Origin: Bacillaceae bacterium SAS-127
GTDB lineage: Bacteria; Bacillota; Bacilli; Bacillales; Domibacillaceae
Assembly (NCBI GenBank): GCA_002261155.1
Contig: NKXN01000004.1
Coordinates: 124,001 to 188,000 of the forward strand
DNA length: 64,000 bases
Reading direction: 5' to 3'
Below, piece after piece: positions 24,596 to 33,425 of this stretch (positions are counted from its first letter, which is position 1; the number at the start of each line of letters is the position of its first letter). The position numbers were made by a program, and so were the translations under genes. Under the pieces are notes generated by a model. The model saw only the letters and a list, made by a program, of their open reading frames with translations, did no database searches and was not told the origin of the DNA.

Positions 24596-24689
24596 GTTCT
24601 TTATAACGAATAAATAAGTCGATCTACCTATTATTTAATCCCAGTTATTATGATATACTCCTCTTATAAAGTTGTTCTAAATAAAGAAC
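24596..24689. promoter_or_regulatory. SinR-type boxes flanking the locus 2 promoter
   Basis: GTTCTTT lies at 24596-24602, ~30 bp upstream of the -35, and AAAGAAC at 24683-24689 (GTTCTTT on minus) lies ~20 bp past the expected start. The second belongs to the dyad GTTCTAAATAAAGAAC (24674-24689). Two exact heptamers in opposite orientation around one promoter resemble SinR control of eps. Confidence 0.6.
24631..24659 (+). promoter_or_regulatory. Promoter of polysaccharide locus 2
   Basis: TGATATACT (24651-24659) is an extended -10. A weak -35 (TTATTT, 24631-24636) lies 17 bp upstream. Start expected near 24666. Confidence 0.55.
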
Positions 24690-24753
24690 AAAAATATTCT
24701 TTTCAATGAACGACGCTGGGAGGAAAATCAAAAATTTGGGGGCAGGCGAAAGT

Positions 24754-25497
24754 ATGGGGGAAACAATTAGTTTACGTGAATTGGCCAATATTATTTGGAA
24801 GCGTGTGAAGTTAATTTTAAGCATTACTATATTGTTTACTTTGTTGAGTGGTGTGATTAGTTATTTTGTTTTAACGCCTGTGTATGAAACGTCTACGCAA
24901 TTGCTCGTCAATCAAGCAAAAACGGAACAGCAGTTGTACGACTCAACAGCTGTACAAACAAATTTGCAATTAATTAATACTTATAATGACATCATTAAAA
25001 GCCCCGCGATTTTAGACAAGGTGATAGCAAATTTAAAGCTCAATGTAAAAGTTGCTGAATTAAATCAGCGAATTACTGTCCAAAATGAAACCTATTCGCA
25101 AGTGGTGAATATTACGGTTCAAGACCAGGACCCTGAAAGAGCAACAATGATAGCAAATGAAGTGGCTACTGTGTTTCAAAAAGAAATTATAAAAATTATG
25201 AATGTCGACAATGTCAGTATTTTAGCAAAAGCGGAAGGATCAAAGGAAATGGCACCTGTGAAGCCGCAACCGCTGTTAAATATTGCGATTGGTTTTGTTA
25301 TTGGCTTTATGATCAGTGTGGCATTAGCCTTCTTACTCGAATATTTAGATCAAACGATGAAATCTGAGCAGGATGTAGAACAAGCTCTTGGTTTGCCTAT
25401 TATTGGAATTGTTGCTGGGATTTCCGCAGAGAAGGTTCGGTCGAAAAAAAAACATTCAAAAACTAAGCTAGTAAGGGGTGAATCAATTGATTTTTAA
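24754..25497 (+). CDS. ywqC: Wzz/YwqC-type chain-length adaptor of the BY-kinase
   Basis: This ~247-aa membrane protein has two helices (~18-42 and ~180-202) flanking an extracellular coiled region. Seen: FVLTPVYETSTQLLV after the first helix, and KPQPLLNIAIGFVIGFMISV then LEYLDQTMKSEQDVEQALGL before the cytoplasmic tail, the modular Gram-positive Wzz layout. The tail activates the kinase encoded next. MGETISLREL matches YwqC-type N-termini, so ATG 24754 is preferred; ATG 24706 lacks a ribosome site, and TTG 24736 behind GGGAGG is an alternative. First gene of locus 2; its 3' end overlaps the kinase. Confidence 0.88.
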   Translation: MGETISLRELANIIWKRVKLILSITILFTLLSGVISYFVLTPVYETSTQLLVNQAKTEQQLYDSTAVQTNLQLINTYNDIIKSPAILDKVIANLKLNVKVAELNQRITVQNETYSQVVNITVQDQDPERATMIANEVATVFQKEIIKIMNVDNVSILAKAEGSKEMAPVKPQPLLNIAIGFVIGFMISVALAFLLEYLDQTMKSEQDVEQALGLPIIGIVAGISAEKVRSKKKHSKTKLVRGESIDF

Positions 25498-26191
25498 CAG
25501 ACGAAAAAAAAATGATTTTGATGTCATCCGGCGTAAATTAGTTACGTTGTTTAATCCTAAATCTCCTATTTCCGAGCAGTATCGCACGATTCGGACGAAT
25601 ATTACTTTTTCCTCTGTCGGCCAGGAAATTCGTTCGCTAATGGTGACATCTCCAAGTCCGGGAGAAGGAAAGTCTACAACAGCAGCCAACCTAGCCATTG
25701 TCTTTGCTCAACAAGGAAAAAAGGTGTTGTTAGTAGATGCAGATTTGCGAAAGCCAACGATGCACTATACGTTCGATATTTTTAATAGTGTAGGTTTAAC
25801 GAACGTTTTAACGAAGCAAAAAGCGTTATCTGCGGCTGTACAACAATCTCAGCTTAATCAGTTACATATTTTATGCTCTGGCCCCATTCCACCAAATCCA
25901 GCCGAATTACTCGGGTCTTATACGATGGCAGAGTTTCTTCAAGAGGCTTACTACGAATATGAGGTCGTTATATTCGATACTCCCCCTGTTTTATTAGTGA
26001 CAGATGCGCAAGTAGTAGCGAACCAATGTGATGCCTCTATTCTCGTTGTGAGCAGTGGACAAACAAACGCAGATACAGCCATGAAAGCAAAGGAAGTATT
26101 GCAATCAGCCCAATCGAAATTACTTGGTGTCGTGTTAAATAATGTGAGCAACAAGAAATCTGGCTACGACTATTATTACAGTCAAAAGTAG
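25487..26191 (+). CDS. ywqD: Bacterial tyrosine kinase YwqD/CpsD type
   Basis: This ~234-aa cytoplasmic ATPase shows Walker A PGEGKSTTAANLA (~56-68), Walker A' LLVDADLRKP (~82-91) and Walker B VVIFDTPP, plus the C-terminal tyrosine cluster GYDYYYSQK that is autophosphorylated. With its membrane adaptor it controls polysaccharide polymerisation and export. Its phosphatase partner is the YwqE homologue in locus 1. TTG 25487 has AAGGGG 10 bp upstream, while the in-frame GTG 25478 touches that site. Overlaps the ywqC stop. Confidence 0.92.
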   Translation: MIFNRRKKNDFDVIRRKLVTLFNPKSPISEQYRTIRTNITFSSVGQEIRSLMVTSPSPGEGKSTTAANLAIVFAQQGKKVLLVDADLRKPTMHYTFDIFNSVGLTNVLTKQKALSAAVQQSQLNQLHILCSGPIPPNPAELLGSYTMAEFLQEAYYEYEVVIFDTPPVLLVTDAQVVANQCDASILVVSSGQTNADTAMKAKEVLQSAQSKLLGVVLNNVSNKKSGYDYYYSQK

Positions 26192-26632
26192 AGCAGAATA
26201 CATGTCCATGAAGAGAGACTTTTCGTTAAGCATACTTTAAAAGAGAAGCAATAACTGGTAATGTCTCCTCACCATTATCAATGGAGGCACTCGGTTATAC
26301 TGTGGGCGAGTATGAATCCTCGCCTTAGACGCGAGTCGTCAATAGTATAGCGTGAGGACGGGTTGGATGCCCATTTTTCACTATATTTGTCGTGTCTGAG
26401 CAGTCGGCTCCGCTTTTTGAGTTGTCCAGCTGCAGGCGCTATCGGCTCGAGGTCAAAAGCCAATCCGTTCAAAAGGTTAAAGAACAACCTTTCAGCCGGC
26501 TCGTCTTTTGCTTGTCGCCGATGAGCAAGCACCTTCCGCATTTCTTTTAAAACTATTAATAAAAGCTCATTTTTGTGCGTTTTTATTAGTAGTTTTTTTA
26601 TGTGATTTTAGTTGAGGGAAGAGGGTGATGGG
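26192..26632. other. Long structured intergenic region in locus 2 (441 bp)
   Basis: No convincing gene is present. Part A (26262-26349) nests TATACT/AGTATA (26296-26301 with 26344-26349) around GGCGAG (26305) and CTCGCC (26319); CTCGC can instead pair with GCGAG at 26331, giving two exclusive hairpins. Before it, TGTCTCC/GGAGGCA forms another. Part B (26434-26534) is a large inverted repeat, AGGCGCTATCGGC against GCCGAT plus AGCACCT with a 5-nt bulge, topped by a perfect AAAGGTT/AACCTTT hairpin (26472-26492). These look like remnants of repeat or IS-type elements or an RNA. A terminator closes the region. Confidence 0.5.
26549..26600 (+). terminator. Terminator-like hairpin before the GT4 gene
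   Basis: AAAACTATTAATAAAA and TTTTATTAGTAGTTTT form a 16-bp AT-rich stem (one G-U) with a 16-nt loop, followed by a T run. It would end or attenuate transcription from ywqCD before the glycosyltransferase genes. Confidence 0.65.
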
Positions 26633-27837
26633 GTGAATGTGTTGTTTTTGACGTTGTCGAGTATAGAGAGTGTGAGTGAGAGGGGGATTTACACGGATCT
26701 TGTTCGAGAACTGGCTTATAGAGGTGTCCATATGCATGTGGTGACTCCGAGAGAAAAAAGAAAGAATCTGCCTACGGAATTAATGAGAGAAAACTATATT
26801 GATCTATTAAAAGTGAAAACTGGAAATATCACCAAAACGAATGTAATCGAAAAAGGGCTGTCTACTTTAAGTATAGAGAAGCAATACCTTCAAGCGATTC
26901 AAGAGCACTTTGGAAACATTGAGTTTGATTTAGTGATGTATTCAACTCCGCCAATTACGTTTGAAAAGGTGGTGCGGTATTTTAAGGAGCATCATCAAAG
27001 CAAGACGTATTTAATATTGAAAGATATCTTTCCTCAAAATGTGGTCGATATCGAGTTGATGCAAAAAGGTGGACTGATGTGGCGGTATTTCAGAAACAAA
27101 GAAAAAAAGTTGTATGAGCTATCGGATCACATTGGATGCATGTCACCAGCGAATGTCGACTATATTGCAAGACATAATAAGATCGACAAGAAGAAGTTAG
27201 AGATTTTCCCTAACTGTATTTATCCGATCAATAGAATCGTAAGGACAACAAAACACAGTTACCTGTTTGAAAAATATCAGATCCCTCAACATTCTACTCT
27301 ATTTATTTACGGAGGAAATTTAGGAAAGCCACAAGGGCTCAACTTCTTGTTAGAAGTGTCAGCTCATTTTGATGCAGGTCATCTAATCATTGTTGGTTCT
27401 GGGACGGAATATGAAAAGATTCGAGCTGCTCTTAAAGTATGGAACAACCCTAATGTCACGTTATTACCCTATCTCCCTAAAGAGGAATATGATCAATTAC
27501 TACAAATTGCGGATGTTGGTCTGATTTTTTAGACAACAGATTTACGATTCCGAACTTTCCTTCAAGACTTTTGTCTTACATGGAGTATTCACTCCCCATC
27601 TTAGCTGCGACGGATCGACAGACGGATTTAAAGGATGTATTGATAGAATCCAATAGTGGCTTTTGGTGTGAAAGCGGGGATTTAAAGAGTTTTATGATGT
27701 ATGCTGCAAGACTTGCGATGAATAAACGATTGCGAGAAGAAATGGGAGATAACGGGAGAATGTATTTAGAGAAACATTATGATGTCAGGAAAGCAGCAGA
27801 TATTTTGTTAAAGCATTTATTAGCGGGGGTGAGATGA
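26633..27837 (+). pseudogene. GT4 glycosyltransferase split by a one-base frameshift
   Basis: GTG 26633 (after AAGAGGGTGATG) opens a GT4 protein: VLFLTLSSIESVSERGIYTD, STPPITFEKVV, LKDIFPQNVVDIELM, FIYGGNLGKPQGLNFLLEV and VGSGTEYEKIR. The frame stops at TAG 27530 right after VGLIF, directly behind a T6 run (27525-27530). In the -1 frame the protein continues seamlessly: LDNRFTIPNFPSRLLSYMEY, then SLPILAATDRQTDL and a normal C-terminus ending at 27837. One more T, or a -1 slip on TTT, restores ~400 residues. The break is either real (decay or phase variation) or a sequencing error. The acceptor is unknown; it is likely to build the repeat unit. Confidence 0.75.
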
Positions 27838-27838
27838 A

Positions 27839-28924
27839 GTGTTTAAAGATAAAACATTAATGATCACTGGTGGCACAGGTTCTTTTGGTCATGCGGTGAT
27901 GGAACGGTTTTTAGATTCGGATATTCAAGAAATTCGCATTTTTTCTCGTGATGAGAAAAAGCAGGATGATATGAGGAAACGTTATAAAAATGACAAGCTC
28001 AAATTTTATATAGGAGATGTGCGTGACTTAGCTAGTGTGAAAAATGCGATGCATGGTGTCCACTTCGTTTTTCATGCAGCAGCTCTAAAGCAAGTACCTT
28101 CCTGTGAGTTCTTTCCGCTTGAAGCAGTGAAAACGAATATTATCGGAACGGAAAACGTGCTAACAGCCGCTATTGAATATGGGGTCGAGAAGGTGATTTG
28201 TTTATCGACTGATAAAGCCGCTTATCCGATTAATGCGATGGGAATTTCCAAAGCGATGATGGAAAAGGTGTTTGTAGCTAAATCGAAAACAGTTTCTCCA
28301 GAACGAACGCTAATTTGTGGGACGAGATATGGAAATGTGATGGCTTCTCGCGGTTCTGTTATTCCGTTATTTGTTGAGCAAATTAAAGGTGGAAAGCCAT
28401 TGACCGTCACAGACCCAAATATGACGAGGTTTTTAATGAGTTTAGAGGAAGCTGTGGAACTGGTTATATTTGCTTTTCATCAGGCGAAAGCAGGGGATAT
28501 TATGGTGCAAAAATCGCCAGCCAGCACAGTCGGCGACTTAGCTCAAGCACTTAAAGAATTATTTAACGCTGACAATGAAATTCAAGTCATCGGTACTCGC
28601 CACGGCGAAAAGCTATATGAAACGCTTCTAACGAGAGAAGAGCATGTCGTAGCGAATGATTTAGAAGGCTTCTTTCGAGTACCTGCTGATCAACGAGATC
28701 TCAATTATGATAAGTATTTTGCCAAAGGAAACCAAATGCTCATGATCGCAGAAGAATATAACTCTCATAATACAGAGCGGTTAACTATCGAACAAGTGAA
28801 GCAGAAGTTACTGACGCTAGAGTTTATCCAAGAAGAATTGAAAGGCTGGGGAAATCATGAAGATACTAGTAACGGGGGCAAACGGGTTTATTGGCAAGAA
28901 CTTAGTGGCGGAGTTAAAAAATAA
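27839..28924 (+). CDS. capE: UDP-GlcNAc 4,6-dehydratase/5-epimerase, CapE/FnlA type
   Basis: This 361-aa cytoplasmic SDR is the first enzyme from UDP-GlcNAc to UDP-L-FucNAc. Seen: nucleotide loop ITGGTGSFGHAV (9-20), HAAALKQVPSCEFFPLEAVK, catalytic STDKAAYPINAMGISK (~123-138) and RYGNVMASRGSVIPLF. GTG start after GCGGGGGTGAG. Together with the next two genes it is a complete capE-capF-capG (fnlABC, wbjBCD) set. The last ~20 residues are read from DNA that also encodes the CapF N-terminus (68-bp overlap), and they look like out-of-frame extension rather than a conserved tail. Confidence 0.92.
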   Translation: MFKDKTLMITGGTGSFGHAVMERFLDSDIQEIRIFSRDEKKQDDMRKRYKNDKLKFYIGDVRDLASVKNAMHGVHFVFHAAALKQVPSCEFFPLEAVKTNIIGTENVLTAAIEYGVEKVICLSTDKAAYPINAMGISKAMMEKVFVAKSKTVSPERTLICGTRYGNVMASRGSVIPLFVEQIKGGKPLTVTDPNMTRFLMSLEEAVELVIFAFHQAKAGDIMVQKSPASTVGDLAQALKELFNADNEIQVIGTRHGEKLYETLLTREEHVVANDLEGFFRVPADQRDLNYDKYFAKGNQMLMIAEEYNSHNTERLTIEQVKQKLLTLEFIQEELKGWGNHEDTSNGGKRVYWQELSGGVKK

Positions 28925-29966
28925 AGGCTATACCGACATTTTCGAATATACACGTGAAACGGACCCGGCGCTTTTAGACGAATATACTAAGGAATGTGAG
29001 TTTGTTTTTCACTTAGCAGGTGTCAATCGACCGCAAGATGACAAAGAGTTTATGGAAGGGAACTTCGTTTTCACTGTTAAATTATTGGAATCTTTGAGAA
29101 ATAATAATAACCGTGCACCAATCCTTTTTACTTCATCGATTCAAGCGGAAAAAGACAATCCATATGGTCAAAGTAAACGGGCAGCAGAAGCGCTTATTTT
29201 TGCTCACGGTGACGAAATGAATAGTCCGTTTTACATTTATCGACTACCTAATCTTTTTGGAAAATGGTGCAAGCCTAATTACAACAGCGTCGTCGCTACT
29301 TTTTGTCATAATATTGCTAGAGATTTAGAGATTCAAGTGAATGATCCTAGTACGGAGCTGACGTTATGCTACATAGATGATGTGTTGGCCGAATTTTTAC
29401 GAGCATTAGAAGGAAAGGTAGAGAGAGAGGAACCTTTCTGTTATGTACCTGTCACCTATCAAGTTACGCTTGGTGAGCTCGCTGACAAACTGTATGCATT
29501 TAAGAAAAATAGAGAAACACTAGTGATGCCTTCGTTGAAAAGTGACTTCGACCGAGCGCTATATGCCACATTTTTATCGTATTTAGAAGAAGATAACTTT
29601 TCTTATAAGTTAAAGAAAAATGTCGATCAACGTGGCTGGCTTGCGGAATTTTTGAAAACAGACAGCATGGGCCAAATCTTTATTTCAAAGACGAAGCCAG
29701 GAATCACAAGAGGAAACCACTGGCATCACACAAAGGTAGAGAAATTCCTTGTCATTCAAGGGGAAGCGCTCATTAAGTTTCGCAAAATTGATGCAGATGA
29801 AGTGATCAAATACAAAGTGGATGGCGAAATTCCAGAGGTCGTTGATATTCCAGCTGGCTACACGCATTCGATTGAAAATGTCGGTGACGATGAAGTGATT
29901 ACACTATTCTGGGCTTGTGAAATTTTCAATCCTGAACAGCCAGATACGTACTATTTGGAGGTATAG
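28857..29966 (+). CDS. capF: CapF/FnlB-type reductase with C-terminal cupin
   Basis: This 369-aa bifunctional enzyme has an N-terminal SDR (LVTGANGFIGKN, residues 4-15; YGQSKRAAE ~102) and a C-terminal cupin with metal-binding NHWHHTKVEKF (~286-296) and ALIKFRKI. In S. aureus CapF, the cupin does a C3 epimerisation and the SDR an NADPH reduction of the CapE product. The enzyme acts between CapE and CapG. It starts 68 bp inside capE, a longer overlap than usual. Confidence 0.93.
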   Translation: MKILVTGANGFIGKNLVAELKNKGYTDIFEYTRETDPALLDEYTKECEFVFHLAGVNRPQDDKEFMEGNFVFTVKLLESLRNNNNRAPILFTSSIQAEKDNPYGQSKRAAEALIFAHGDEMNSPFYIYRLPNLFGKWCKPNYNSVVATFCHNIARDLEIQVNDPSTELTLCYIDDVLAEFLRALEGKVEREEPFCYVPVTYQVTLGELADKLYAFKKNRETLVMPSLKSDFDRALYATFLSYLEEDNFSYKLKKNVDQRGWLAEFLKTDSMGQIFISKTKPGITRGNHWHHTKVEKFLVIQGEALIKFRKIDADEVIKYKVDGEIPEVVDIPAGYTHSIENVGDDEVITLFWACEIFNPEQPDTYYLEV

Positions 29967-29968
29967 AT

Positions 29969-31096
29969 ATGACGAAGATGAAAGTGATGACGATCGTCGG
30001 CACAAGGCCGGAAATCATTCGCTTATCGGAAACGATGAAAGCGTGTGATCGTTATTTTGACCATATTCTCGTCCATACAGGACAAAACTGGGATTATACA
30101 TTAAATCAAGTGTTCTTTGAAGAACTCGGTTTGCGTGAGCCGGACTATTACTTAGATGCAGTCGGTGATCATCTTGGGGATACAATGGGCAAGATTATCG
30201 CTAAATCGTATGAAGTGTTGGCAAAAGAACAGCCAGATGCCTTACTTATTCTTGGAGATACGAACAGTTGTCTTTCGGCGGTCGCAGCGAAACGGCTGAA
30301 AATCCCTATTTTTCATATGGAAGCAGGAAATCGTTGCTTTGATCAAAACGTACCGGAAGAAATTAACCGCAAAATTGTTGACCACGTATCCGATATTAAT
30401 CTTCCCTATACGGAACATAGTCGCAGGTATTTGCTGTCAGAAGGCATTCGCAAAGAACATATCTTTGTGACGGGATCACCGATGACTGAAGTATTGCATG
30501 AACATATGGCGAGCATTACCGGCAGTCCAGTGTTAGATCATTTGAAACTAGAAGCAGGAAAATACATTCTGATCTCGGCCCATCGCGAAGAAAATATTGA
30601 TCATGAAGCGAATTTTTTATCGCTGATGAATGCGATCAATCATATCGCTGAGAAGTACCAGTTACCCATTATTTATTCCACTCATCCGCGCAGTTGGAAA
30701 AAAATTGAGGAGCGAGGATTCAGCTTTCATCCACTCGTTCGCCAATTACGTCCATTTGGATTTTTCGACTACAACCAGCTACAGCTAAATTCGTTCGCGG
30801 TGTTATCTGATAGTGGCACGCTATCAGAAGAATCCGCCATTCTTGGGTTTCCAGGCGTCTTAATTCGCACCTCTACTGAACGTCCAGAAGTACTGGATAA
30901 AGGAACGGTCGTGATCGGTGGCATTACCGAGAAAGAAATCGTCGAAGCAGTTGAGCTAAGCCGTGCGATGAGAGAGAACAACGAAAAGACGTATGTGGCC
31001 AATGATTACCGTGATGAGAACGTGTCGGTGAAGGTTGTGAAGATTATACAGAGTTATACGGGGATGATTAATCGGAATGTTTGGGGGAAGGCGTGA
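29969..31096 (+). CDS. capG: CapG/FnlC-type UDP-sugar 2-epimerase
   Basis: This 375-aa non-hydrolysing epimerase of the WecB fold has GTRPEIIRLSETMK (10-23), HTGQNWDYTLNQVFFEELGL, GDTNSCLSAVAA, HMEAGNRCFDQNVPEEINRK and SDSGTLSEESAILG (~280-293). It makes the last step to UDP-N-acetyl-L-fucosamine. GGAGG precedes the ATG and it starts 3 bp after the capF stop, so capEFG are one translational unit. The GNRCFDQ variant (instead of GLRS) is the mark of the FnlC branch against the UDP-ManNAc-forming branch. Confidence 0.93.
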   Translation: MTKMKVMTIVGTRPEIIRLSETMKACDRYFDHILVHTGQNWDYTLNQVFFEELGLREPDYYLDAVGDHLGDTMGKIIAKSYEVLAKEQPDALLILGDTNSCLSAVAAKRLKIPIFHMEAGNRCFDQNVPEEINRKIVDHVSDINLPYTEHSRRYLLSEGIRKEHIFVTGSPMTEVLHEHMASITGSPVLDHLKLEAGKYILISAHREENIDHEANFLSLMNAINHIAEKYQLPIIYSTHPRSWKKIEERGFSFHPLVRQLRPFGFFDYNQLQLNSFAVLSDSGTLSEESAILGFPGVLIRTSTERPEVLDKGTVVIGGITEKEIVEAVELSRAMRENNEKTYVANDYRDENVSVKVVKIIQSYTGMINRNVWGKA

Positions 31097-31101
31097 GATC
31101 A

Positions 31102-32178
31102 ATGCGTATTATGGTCTTTAATGTTGCGGCTGAACATGGGGGAGCCTTGTCTGTATTAAATGATTTTTATCATGAAGTGCTAGATAGGAATGATACAAAT
31201 ATTCAGTGGATATTTGTGCTTAGTACAGCAACATTACAAGAAACGGATCATATCAAGGTGCTGCGATTTCCGTGGGTTAAGAAAAGCTGGGGACACCGTT
31301 TTTATTTTGATCAAATCATCGCTCCTCAGCTTGTGAAACAACACCAAGCGGATAAAATATTTTCTCTTCAGAACATGACAGTTCCTCGAGTAACATGTGA
31401 GCAAATTGTATATGTACATCAATCTTTACCGTTCGTTGATTATAGATTTTCTTTTCGAGACAATCGATTATTTTGGATCTACCAAAATATTATCGGTAGA
31501 AACATCATTCAATCGATCAAGAAAGCTGAACTCGCTATCGTGCAAACGGAATGGATGAAACAAGCCTGTATTGAGAAAGCTCAAGTTGAAAGTAGCAAGG
31601 TTAAAGTAATCCCACCCAACGTGAATATAGCGGTTAACGGTTACTTTGAGCCAAATGAAAGGTCCTTAACAACTTTTTTCTATCCAGCTAATGGGATGGA
31701 GTATAAAAATCATCAGCTAATTATTGATGCTGCACGAGAATTAAAGCGTGTCACTAATCAAGATTATGAGATTATATTCACTTTAAATGGAAATGAAAAC
31801 GAATATGTAGCCACTCTTTATAGACAAGTACAAGAAGAGCAGCTTCCTATTCGTTTTGAAGGAGCGAAAACGAGAGAGGAAGTATTTGGCCTGTATACAA
31901 AAGCGATCTTGCTTTTCCCATCGTACATTGAAACCTTTGGACTCCCCTTGTTAGAAGCGCGGTTGCATAAGGGGGTTGTATTAGCATCTAATACTAGTTT
32001 TTCCAAAGAAATACTTAAAGGTTACGAAAATGGGAAATTTTTTGATCCGTTTAACCCAATGGAACTATGTTTGTTAATGAAGCAATATCTTCAAGCAGAA
32101 ATAGAATATAAGCCTATGCTTGAGGTTCAACAGCAAAAAACGGAAGAAAACCTGTTAACAAAAACTTTAATCTCGTAG
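31102..32178 (+). CDS. GT4 glycosyltransferase
   Basis: This ~358-aa protein has N-terminal VFNVAAEHGGALSVLNDFYH, a middle IVQTEWMKQACIEKAQVESS, and the C-terminal GT-B domain FFYPANGMEYKNHQLIIDAA, then LLFPSYIETFGLPLLEARL with the E-x7-E region contacting the donor. It matches Gram-positive GT4 transferases of capsule clusters. ATG 31102 follows GGGGGAAGG by about 10 bp and lies 5 bp past capG; the in-frame TTG 31081 overlaps capG. Donor and linkage unknown. Confidence 0.85.
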   Translation: MRIMVFNVAAEHGGALSVLNDFYHEVLDRNDTNIQWIFVLSTATLQETDHIKVLRFPWVKKSWGHRFYFDQIIAPQLVKQHQADKIFSLQNMTVPRVTCEQIVYVHQSLPFVDYRFSFRDNRLFWIYQNIIGRNIIQSIKKAELAIVQTEWMKQACIEKAQVESSKVKVIPPNVNIAVNGYFEPNERSLTTFFYPANGMEYKNHQLIIDAARELKRVTNQDYEIIFTLNGNENEYVATLYRQVQEEQLPIRFEGAKTREEVFGLYTKAILLFPSYIETFGLPLLEARLHKGVVLASNTSFSKEILKGYENGKFFDPFNPMELCLLMKQYLQAEIEYKPMLEVQQQKTEENLLTKTLIS

Positions 32179-32185
32179 GTGTGAC

Positions 32186-33415
32186 ATGAATATATTATAT
32201 TTTGGAAGTCTTTGTGACAAGGAATGGTTTAATCAAGTATGTCATAACAACGGTACACCTTCACAAGTTGCGCAGTTCATGTTTGAAAAAGCTTTAGTCG
32301 ATGGCTTTTCAGCAAAAGAAAAAATAGAAATGGAACTACATTACTTATACCAAGAACCGTATTATCCAAAAGGGAAGTTCCTAATGTTTAAAAGAAAAAC
32401 AAAGCGATTAAATCAAAAATATATGGTTAAATATGTATCTAACTTGAACTTGCCATTAGCTAAAGAAGTCTATTCTTTTTTTCAAGGAATGATCCGTACG
32501 TTCACTTGGGGGGTAAAAAATCGTAAAAGTAAGCAAAAGGTGATTTTAACACCCTTTAATTATACACCTCTATCTTTAGGAATATTTGTAGCTTCGAAAC
32601 TATTACGTATTAAGCGAGTGAATATTTTTACTGATCTATCAAGTGACATATTGACTTCCAAAAGGCAACAAAACATGCCATTGTTCAAAAAAATGATATT
32701 GCCGCTGTATATGAAACTAGTGAACTTTGTTGAATATCAATATGATGGGTATGTTCTATTTACCGAGCCGATGAATCAAAAAGTGAATCCTAAAAACAAA
32801 CCTTTCATCGTGATGGAAGGTATTTTTAATAATGATTTAGATTTATCGGAAGTTCCCAAACAGAAGGCGATTATGTATGCGGGCACGCTCGCTTTTGAAT
32901 ATGGAGTGAAGAATATTCTAGATGCATTTGAACAAATGGAAGATGAGGATTTAGAGCTTTGGCTGTTTGGCGATGGAGATATGAAAGAGTATATCGAACA
33001 GCTGGCAATAAGAGATAAAAGAGTGAAGTTTTTTGGTTTTAAGCCGCGCTCTGAAGTGTTTGAGTATGAAAAGCAGGCGACTTTATTAATTAACGCACGA
33101 AACCCTGAGGATGAATACACTATGTATTCATTTCCTTCCAAAACGTTTGAGTATATGGTCTCTGGGACACCGTTTATGACAACAAATCTCAAATGTATTC
33201 CAGAAGAGTATCACGACTATTTATATATCATTGATCCTGCAGAAAGTTTAAATGATCAAATGCACGCCATTCTTAATAAACCGAAAAGTGAGTTGAGGAT
33301 GAAAGGAGAAGGGGCTAGACAGTTTGTTTTAGGGAATAAAAGCAGCGTAATTCAAACTTCTACCATTATTCAGTTAATACAACAAGAAGTTACGGGTGGA
33401 AAATTAATGAAGTGA
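32186..33415 (+). CDS. GT-B fold glycosyltransferase
   Basis: This 409-aa protein has N-terminal NILYFGSLCDKEWFNQ, a middle VNIFTDLSSDILTSKR, and a C-terminal donor domain IMYAGTLAFEYGVKNILDAF, WLFGDGDMKEYI, then YEKQATLLINARNPEDEYTM and FPSKTFEYMVSGTPFM, typical of GT4. It starts 7 bp after the preceding gene with a short GGTGTG element before the ATG. Role: adds one sugar of the repeat unit on the cytoplasmic face; specificity unknown. Confidence 0.82.
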   Translation: MNILYFGSLCDKEWFNQVCHNNGTPSQVAQFMFEKALVDGFSAKEKIEMELHYLYQEPYYPKGKFLMFKRKTKRLNQKYMVKYVSNLNLPLAKEVYSFFQGMIRTFTWGVKNRKSKQKVILTPFNYTPLSLGIFVASKLLRIKRVNIFTDLSSDILTSKRQQNMPLFKKMILPLYMKLVNFVEYQYDGYVLFTEPMNQKVNPKNKPFIVMEGIFNNDLDLSEVPKQKAIMYAGTLAFEYGVKNILDAFEQMEDEDLELWLFGDGDMKEYIEQLAIRDKRVKFFGFKPRSEVFEYEKQATLLINARNPEDEYTMYSFPSKTFEYMVSGTPFMTTNLKCIPEEYHDYLYIIDPAESLNDQMHAILNKPKSELRMKGEGARQFVLGNKSSVIQTSTIIQLIQQEVTGGKLMK

Positions 33416-33425
33416 GGATCCTACT

